5,127 nucleotides of DNA from Chloroflexota bacterium (GTDB lineage Bacteria > Chloroflexota > Dehalococcoidia > Lucifugimonadales > Australimonadaceae): positions 1 through 5,127 of the forward strand of contig JAPOOH010000257.1 of the NCBI GenBank assembly GCA_026713505.1. Reading direction: 5' to 3'. Under the pieces are notes generated by a model. It was not told the origin of the DNA. It saw nothing but the letters and a program-made list of their open reading frames with translations, and searched no databases. Below are positions 1 through 5,127 of this stretch, piece after piece; within the stretch, counting starts at the first letter, position 1; each line of letters begins with the position of its first letter. The position numbers and the translations under genes were made by a program.

Positions 1-3000
1 GACAGCCGGCGGAGGACGCGGGGTCGCCTAGGATCGTCTGGCCGGCTACGGCCCTCTTCTGCGCCTTGGGCGTCCACTCGGCGTAAAAGCTCTCGTCGTT
101 GAGCAGCACGTTGCGGGCGGCGTACTCGCTCCTGATCCTGACGCGCTGACGCTGTTCTCGGATGACTTCTTCGACGTCGGTCAGATAGCTTGCTACCTCG
201 CCGCGGGCGTTCCCGTAATGGTCGTGGTTTTCAACGAGGCTTTCGAGGGCGTCCCGTGCGCTGCCTGCGAGGTGAGGCTGGTCGCGAAGCGCACGCATGC
301 CATCGATGAGGGGAGCGTGGTCGCGCATGTCGTAGGGATGCGCCTGGGTTGCGTCTGCGATATCGAGGTGATTATGCCATTGCTCGCGTAGGCGGCGGTA
401 GCTCGCGTCGGCCTCGATGGCTTCTTGTGAGTTGGGCAGGGAGCGGGTGACGGGGATGAGGAAGAGTTCGGGCTGGCGTTGCTGGAGTGAGGTCCTGTCG
501 TGACCGAGAGCCACGGCGAGTTCGCGGATGCCGGCATGGACGTCCGTCCAGACGCCCGGGTTATGTTCGAGGCAGGGACCGTAGGTGCCGTGGTCACCGA
601 TGATGTTCTCGCCGTCAGCCAGCAGGCGCTGGGCCGTATCGTGCCAGACGTCGTAGGTGTGTACCTGCTGGACCGGCAGCTCGTACCTGGAGGCGATATC
701 GTTCAGATGATCGAGCTGATTGCGGCAGCGTTCCACATGGGCGAGGTGTTTATGGACATGGGCAAGGGCTTCGCGCTGGCGGCTGTTGTAGGCGAGGGCA
801 ACGTCGAGGCGGGCGAGGCGTTCGGGCGGCAGGGCGGCGATCGCAGGACGGTCGCGGAGTTCCTTGAGGCGGTCGACCAGGTCGTCGTGTTCGGGCATGT
901 AGAAGGGTTCCACGAGGGCCGCTTGGGCCGTGGTGATGTGGTTCTGCCATTGACCTTGCAGCTCCTGGAGCGCGGCGAGGTCGGCGCGGTCGGCATCGGG
1001 TTGCGTCAGTGGCTCCAGAACGTTGCGAAGAGCATCAGGGCCGTCTTCGCGGAGGATGGTGTTGAGATCGCTGTCTTCGGTCAGGATGCGGTGGAGCCGC
1101 AATTGCGTGTCTTCGTGCTTGTGGCGCAGAGCTTGCCAGTTCTCGTCTGCTTCAGGACTGGAGCCTTGCACGATGGTGAGTTCCCGGACGTGCGGCGGAA
1201 CGGCCAGGGCGAGAAGATCGCCCCTCGCGGGAGCCGCGAGGATTGCGAGTTGGTCGCGTTCCTGACGATCGAGGGCACGGAGCACGGAGAGCGCCTCGGG
1301 CACGGTTTCGCAGACGGCGAGGCGCGGAGCGTCCGCGCGGCCGAAGCGGACCGCGGCGCCGGCGGGAACGCTCGAATGGCTCCTGGTCGCGTGAGGGTCG
1401 ACGGGAAGGGCATCGCCTCCCTTGGTGAGGAGGATTCGTTCGAGCTCCTGAAGCCGCCCTTCGGGGGTCCTGACGGGAGCGAGGATTGCGGGTGCCTGGC
1501 GAAGATCGTCGTGATGGAGGTAGTAGACGCGTTCATGATAGCGCAGCTCGGCGACGTCGCTGATGTCGACGCCGAGTTTGTCGAGGTAGAGCGCGGCGGG
1601 ATCTTCTTGGCTGATCGGCCGGGCTCTGTCGTAGAGGGCCTGCACGCGCTGGGAGTGGGCTTGGGATAGTTCGTCGGCGGAGGCGGACGGGGGCTGAAGC
1701 GCTTGCGCTGCGGTCGGGGCGTCGAGGAATGTCGTCGCTTCCTTCATGGCTTCTGCGATCGTGCTGTAGCCGTTCGTGTGCCGAATGAGATCGAGGAGAT
1801 CGCCCCGGGCGCCAGTGGCTGGGTCGGTCCACTTGCCGCGGTTGGGGCCGGCAAGGTGGATCCGAAGGGTTTGGCTTTGCTTTGGAAGGGCGGGCTCTGC
1901 GTGCCAGACGTGGTCTTCCTGTCTGCCGTGCGGAAGGTAGTGCTGGCAGACGTCCTCGGCACGGACGGACAGTGCGGCAGAGAGCTCGGCCGCGCGGGGA
2001 AGCGAGCGGCTTTGACGCTTGGTCTCGAGCTCAGGCGTCGATTGTGTGTGCAAGGGGGGCTCGGGTGATTCGCCCCCGTCCGGGGATAGCGAGGCGGGTG
2101 CGGTTTCCTGGTTGCGGGTATCGGCCGCTGCCCGCTGAGCGTTCTTCGCAAGCGCGTATTGCGCCGCGAAGTCCTCCAGGTCCTGGACGTCCAGGGAGCC
2201 CCGGCGCTGCAACAGGTCTCGAAACTTCTCCGGGTCGCGGCGGAAGGGGTCGGCGGCGCTGAGCACCTGGGCCTGACGGAACAGGGTGTTGTTGAATTCC
2301 GGCGAGAGCGCGACCAGGCCCCCCTCTTTCCGGCCGCGCTCTCTGAGGTTTTGGTAGGAGGCCATGACTTCTTGCCGGCCCTGCGAAATCATGGCGATGG
2401 TGTGCCCGTAGCGAAGGTCGAGGGCGGTTTGGCGAAGCTGGCGCGTTGCCCAGGACAAGAGGGAATGGGTGTTGTCGTTGGATGGAGCTTCGTGCAGCTG
2501 TTCCTCTTGTGGTGGCCGGGGAGGCGGCGGCGTCCGCCTGGTGAGGCTTTCCAGGGTCTCTTGCATAAGTTCTTCGGACGTGTAGTCGGTCGCTGCTTCC
2601 TTGGGCTGGTGACGGGACCATCTCTTCGCGAGGTGATCGAGGATGTCCTCGTCGGTGATGACTTCCTTGAGGTCTGCGCCCTGGTCGGGGAGGTTGACCT
2701 TGATCCTGTTGAGGGGACCGTCGCGGGAGATGTAGAGGTCGAGACGCTCGCGGTGCCGTGTCGAGGCGGGGTAGATGGTTTCGCGGCTGGGAGCGTCGTC
2801 TGCGAGCACGAAGGCCCGGTCGACCGTGAGTCCCTGAGCGGACGTCATGGTGAGTGCGAAGCCGTGATCGAGGCGAATGTTGCCGTGATAATCGCGTATC
2901 TCGTCGTGGTAGAAGCTGACGCGGCGGCCTCGATCGTCGCGTGCGGTGATGAAGACTCGTGGCTCGTGATGGGTGGGGGCGCCGCGAACGCTGAGATCTT

Positions 3001-5127
3001 CGACGGTGAGAAGTGAGCCCGTATAGATCTTCCTGTCCAGTTGGCTCGCGCCAACGCGGAGCCGGTCTCCGGTGCGGATTTCGAGGTCGTAGTACTCGCG
3101 CTGCTTGCCTTCGCCCCGGCTGACCTTGACGACGGCGCTTTTGGGATTCTTCTGATCGGCGTGGAGGCGTTCGCGCATCTGGAGTGAGAGCAGCTTGATC
3201 TCCTGGTGGGTTCGCGCGAGCACGACGCACGACTTGTCGGGATGCTCGGTGACGAATTGATGCCAGTGGTCGACGAGCTTGTTGACGGTCGACTCCGGGG
3301 TCGTTCGAAAGTGGATGCGATCTCGTCGGCGGTAGGCGGCGATCGCGTCTTTGGCGTTGCCGTCCTTGAAGTCCCGCGATGCGGTGATCTGCCATGGGAC
3401 GAGGTGATCGGTATGCTCGATGTGGGCGAGTTCTGCGAGCAGCCGGTCTTGCTCGGAGGAATCGAGCCGCGCCGCCTGCTCGATGGCGTCGTCGGCATCC
3501 AGGCCGTGAATGTCGCGCAGAACGTCCTCGGCATCGGCCTTCTGCCTCCGGATCGTGTCGACCCGGTGGCTTCCGGTCACGTCATGGACGAGGCGGAGGC
3601 CGGGGCCGGCCTCGCTGGGCTGCTGCTGTTGTGTGTCTCCCAAGAGGACGACCTTTGCCCCGTGCTCCTGGGCGAGTTTGAGAATGCGGTGGGTGTGCCG
3701 GGTGGAGAGCATTCCCGCTTCTTCGACGACGATGACTGACTTGTTATCGAGGTGAAGTCTGTTCTTGGATGCGAGCTTGAGGAGCTTGTCGGTGGCGAGG
3801 GGAGTGATGTCGCAATCGTTGGCGAGCTCCACGGCGGTGCGCCAGGCGATGGAGGTTCCGATGAAGTTGTAACCGTGTGCCTTGTATAGATCGACGATGG
3901 GGCGAATGGTGGTGGTCTTCCCCGAACCCGCGGCGCCTTCGATGATGGAAATGGCGCCGGTGCGGCCAGTGACGTATCGGATGGCGTCGGTCTGTTCATC
4001 GCTCAGCGGGTAGTCCTCTGCAATGAGTTCATCCAGTTTTGCCTCGATCGCATCTGCTGGCAGAGCGAAGGTGGGCTGTTGGGACATGCTTTGGGCGATG
4101 TCGCGGGTTTCGTTCTCCATCTGGAGAGTGTGCCGGGTCGAGAGCGGCACGGTATGGGATAGGCCTGCGATACTCTCGGCAGTGCGAGGTTCTTGATCCA
4201 GAGCGACGAGTTCCTGGTTGCGGATGACGCGCTGAATCGCGGTTTCGATGGTTTCAGGGTGGAGGGTGCCGAGGGAGGGGTCGTGAAGGTTGTAGATGGC
4301 TTCGGCAAGGTCGGGGGTGCGGAAGACCGCCTGTAGCCGGGTGAGCTCGTGGGGAAGGTCGTCGAGACTTTCGGCCCATTGCCGGATGCGATCCTGGGTA
4401 AGGGTTTCTGGTTCATCGAATACGGAGGCTAGAATGGTCGCGCATTCGTAGAGCTGTTCGCATTCTTCGCGCCACCGGGCGTGGCGCTGCTCCGGGGTCT
4501 GGTCGCAGCGTTTGGCTTCGCGTGTCTTCACCCTGAGCATTTCGGCGCGGTTGGAATTATCGCCGGTCTCGAAACCCATTTGTGTGGCTGCTTCCACGAT
4601 GTTGGAGCGCCGTTTTGACCAGGTCTTCTCGAGGTCCTCGGGGATGTTCGTGATTCTGACGTAGGCGTTGTCCTTGCCGTAGCGCTCTATCTGGATGCCG
4701 AGCTCGGCGAGGTGACTGGCGAGATAAGAGCGGTAGCAGGCGCCGGCGGCCTTGATCCAGAGGTACATCGGCTTCTGGTGAAGGGCGCGCCACTTGCCGT
4801 CTGTTTCAGTCTGAACGGCATTGAAGATGACGCAGTGTGTGTGCAGCTGCGGATCGTCGGCGCGGCTGGTACCGTGTTGGAACATGGCGCCCAGCATGTG
4901 CGCCGGAAGGACTCGAATGTCGCCCTTGGCGCCTCCCTCGCGTGTCCGGGTGTAGCTGCATTCCTTGAGGAATATCTCCTTGAGAGCCATGCGCGCGGCG
5001 TTGTTGTGTGCCTCTTCAATGCTGGTTCTGAGACGGTCGTCGGCAATTGCCCAGAGGGCTGAGACGCTCTTGTCTGCGGAGAATGTGATGTCGAGGCCGG
5101 GGGAACGGTTGGCACTGCCAGCGTTGC
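1..5127 (-). CDS. mobF: MobF-family conjugative relaxase-helicase with C-terminal primase-like and repeat regions (partial at both ends)
   Basis: A single minus-strand frame is open from base 5125 to base 2 (1708 codons), with no start or stop inside the window. The frame phase was checked at many motifs along its length and never shifts. The product is a TrwC/TraI-type relaxase: in this family it nicks one strand at oriT through an active-site tyrosine, stays bound to the 5' end, and its RecD-like helicase unwinds the DNA for export through a type IV secretion channel. Visible in order are GLDITFSADKSVS (residues 10-22), HGTSR..LHTH (84-97), Walker A GAAGSGKTT (397-405), Walker B VIVVEEAG (464-471), GDTQQQQP (496-503), RRQ (526-528), SAQGLTVDR (762-770), then a primase-like region (1043-1345) and 190-residue repeats (1393-1708). 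The catalytic tyrosines lie upstream of the window. TrwC has about 970 residues; this protein exceeds 1770, so the extra C-terminal modules are real additions. No signal peptide or membrane segment is seen. Family assignment is very secure; the C-terminal roles are inferred. Confidence 0.96.
2..379 (-). repeat. C-terminal repeat unit 2 (first 126 residues, cut by the window edge)
   Basis: Residues 1583-1708 repeat the previous unit in register. Over the first 35 residues, 14 are identical without gaps, including WxNH, A..A, PxxM, H..L, D and LRDxP. In the later block YAEWTPKAQKRAV (Trp1684) matches YDVWHDTAQRLL, and 9 of 28 positions agree. The copy is still in register when the window ends, so the protein goes on for at least 60 more residues if the unit is complete, and more copies may follow. 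Confidence 0.82.
380..949 (-). repeat. C-terminal repeat unit 1 (190 residues, complete)
   Basis: Residues 1393-1582 form a first copy of a long protein repeat. It starts at WQNHITTAQAA, passes through EPFYMPEHDDLVDRLKELRD, a long helical stretch with RLARLDVALAYNSRQREAL, and YDVWHDTAQRLL (Trp1494), and ends just before WHNH of the second copy. Both anchor tryptophans recur exactly 190 codons later (949 to 379, and 646 to 76), so no net insertion separates the copies. The copies are well diverged at DNA level, so the duplication is old. Repeats with a HPYD...LI..MRAL..NP pattern are known in long alphaproteobacterial relaxases, and are probably helical bundles. Confidence 0.85.
1091..1999 (-). 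other. Primase-like module (DUF7146 followed by degenerate Toprim_3)
   Basis: Residues 1043-1345 resemble the DUF7146/Toprim_3 proteins common in alphaproteobacterial plasmids and integrative elements. The first part has AAELSAALSVRAEDVCQHYLP, then the signature GKWTDPATGARGDLLDLI (1097-1114), and EAMKEATTFLD. Next comes the usual join ALYDRARPIS...YLDKLGV and LRYHERVYYL (around 1200). The Toprim-like part begins at AAVRFGR and continues as LAVCETVPEALSVL, where Glu1273 fits the catalytic glutamate of VGEGIETALS. The later strand reads LTIVQGSSPEADENWQAL (from 1316), where active relatives have a DxD-type acidic pair (as in AADNDPAG). That pair is missing, so the domain is probably inactive as a primase and may serve in binding. 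No four-cysteine zinc finger is seen. The family match is from memory of motifs, not from a search. Confidence 0.75.
2000..2635 (-). other. Proline-rich linker and helical stretch after the helicase
   Basis: Residues 831-1042 carry no recognised catalytic domain. They begin with helical text that includes DYTSEELMQETLESL, followed by a proline run (PPPPRPP, 866-872). A charged helical part follows (SWATRQLRQTALDLRYGHT, QEVMASYQNLRERGRKEGG, DPFRRDPEKFRDLLQRRGS). The end is low-complexity, rich in Pro, Ser, Glu and Gln (SPDGGESPEPPLHTQSTPE), typical of a flexible tether between the helicase and the next domain. It may be a spacer or a contact site for transfer partners; the sequence does not decide this. 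Confidence 0.6.
2636..4030 (-). other. RecD-like superfamily 1 DNA helicase domain
   Basis: Residues 366-830 form an AAA_30/RecD-type helicase. LSDEQTDAI (374-382) is the Q-motif-like entry. Walker A is GAAGSGKTT with Lys403 (bases 3911-3937), Walker B is VIVVEEAG (464-471), motif III is LLGDTQQQQPSEAG (GD at 496-497), and motif IV is IRRQ ending at 528. CVVLARTHQEIKLLS begins the second RecA fold. The late motifs are SAQGLTVDRAFVL (762-774) and YPASTRHRERLDLY (785-798), with Arg790 the likely arginine finger. In relatives this domain moves 5'-3' on the transferred strand. Two variations are notable: a roughly 50-residue insert after RRQ, and TSAQG where many relatives have HKSQG. All ATPase residues look intact. 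Confidence 0.94.
3395..3541 (-). other. Insertion in the helicase between motif RRQ and the following helix
   Basis: Residues 529-577 lie between IRRQ (to 528) and PWQITASRDFKDGNAKDAI (from 577). In many relaxase helicases the tryptophan and the ASRDFxxG helix come only a few residues after RRQ. Here about 49 residues intervene, acidic and helical, for example EDVLRDIHGLDADDAIEQ and SSEQDRLLAELAHIEH. The insert is in frame and keeps the codon style of its surroundings, so it is a real part of the protein. Its role is unknown; it may be normal for this subfamily. Confidence 0.6.
4031..4450 (-). other. Helical connector between relaxase and helicase
   Basis: Residues 226-365 join the relaxase to the helicase core. 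The stretch is rich in Glu, Arg and Leu and reads as mostly helical (for example LTQDRIRQWAESLDDL and PETIETAIQRVIRNQELVAL). In the wider family this region holds the start of the helicase half. The short distance from the His triad to Walker A (H97 to K403) is TrwC-like, leaving no room for the second, vestigial helicase found in F-plasmid TraI. No catalytic motif is seen. Confidence 0.6.
4451..5127 (-). other. HUH relaxase (TrwC) domain, N-terminally cut by the window
   Basis: Residues 1-225 match the TrwC/TraI relaxase fold. GLDITFSADKSVS (10-22) corresponds to the GxDLTFSAPKSVS motif; its Asp12 matches the active-site aspartate (D85 in TrwC, D81 in F TraI), and Asp18 stands where most relatives have proline. 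His84, His95 and His97, in FQHGTSR and DPQLHTH, keep the spacing (11 then 2 residues) of the metal-binding triad. The domain continues through the family-like stretches TDGKWRALHQKPMY and ELGIQIERYGKDNAY and ends near RVKTREAKR (198-206). By comparison with TrwC about 65-75 residues, including the tyrosines that attack DNA, lie beyond base 5127. All key residues that can be seen are intact, so the domain is likely active. Confidence 0.95.

Noticed and set aside
500..1669. Long plus-strand open frame (389 codons) opposite the tail of the gene
   Set aside because: It is in exact codon register with the minus-strand gene and is open because that gene rarely uses TTA, CTA and TCA codons. Its protein has no recognised motif, while the opposite strand encodes clear domains and repeats. 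The plus frames at 1703-2068, 2159-3016, 3206-3739 and 4712-5062 have the same origin.
2031..3395. Minus-strand open frame of 454 codons in another phase
   Set aside because: Its product is overloaded with Arg, Pro and Ser, as expected of a shifted GC-rich frame, and has no domain. The overlapping frame carries the helicase motifs without interruption.
193..4999. Other short minus-strand frames (such as 193-597, 1081-1536, 1744-2151, 2845-3534, 3577-3999, 4003-4416, 4687-5115)
   Set aside because: They are out of phase with the relaxase frame, rich in Ser, Thr, Pro and Ala, and lack motifs. They would suggest a broken gene only if the continuous frame were overlooked.
1..5127. A frameshifted or decayed relaxase pseudogene
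   Set aside because: The phase of recognised motifs (bases 5098, 4876, 3940, 3721, 2833, 1831, 1309, 646 and 76 as codon starts) is the same throughout, and no stop interrupts it.
1..5127. oriT, promoter, terminator, CRISPR array, tRNA or insertion-sequence ends
   Set aside because: The window is wholly coding; no tandem DNA repeats with spacers, inverted-repeat ends or RNA-like structures stood out on reading.

Overview
The whole window is the inside of one very large gene on the minus strand. Reading the reverse complement with codons whose first base sits at positions congruent to 1 modulo 3 (5125, 5122 and so on down to 4) gives 1708 consecutive sense codons with no stop. The start codon lies beyond base 5127 and the stop codon lies before base 1. 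Residue numbers in this annotation count from the codon at 5125..5123 as residue 1.

The product is a MobF-family (TrwC/TraI-type) conjugative relaxase-helicase with a long C-terminal extension. In order along the protein: (1) a HUH relaxase domain lacking roughly its first 65-75 residues, including the catalytic tyrosines, but with the GLDITFSADKSVS motif and the three-histidine metal site (about 1-225, bases 4451-5127); (2) a helical connector (about 226-365); (3) a superfamily 1 RecD-like helicase with Walker A, Walker B, GDxxQ, RRQ and SAQG motifs (about 366-830, bases 2636-4030); (4) a proline-rich linker and helical stretch (831-1042); (5) a DUF7146/Toprim_3-type primase-like module that seems to have lost the Toprim DxD residues (about 1043-1345, bases 1091-1999); (6) a C-terminal tail holding a 190-residue tandem repeat, one full copy and the start of a second that runs off the window (1393-1708, bases 2-949).

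The most likely source is a conjugative plasmid or integrative conjugative element of a GC-rich alphaproteobacterium, possibly a member of the Acetobacteraceae. This rests on base composition of roughly 60% GC by eye, on the domain mix and on the style of the C-terminal repeats, and is inference. The relaxase would nick the transferred strand at oriT and stay covalently attached, the helicase would unwind the plasmid during transfer, and the primase-like and repeat regions probably act as DNA-binding or coupling modules. No other gene, RNA, promoter, terminator or mobile-element end was seen. The other long open frames on both strands are shadows of this gene.
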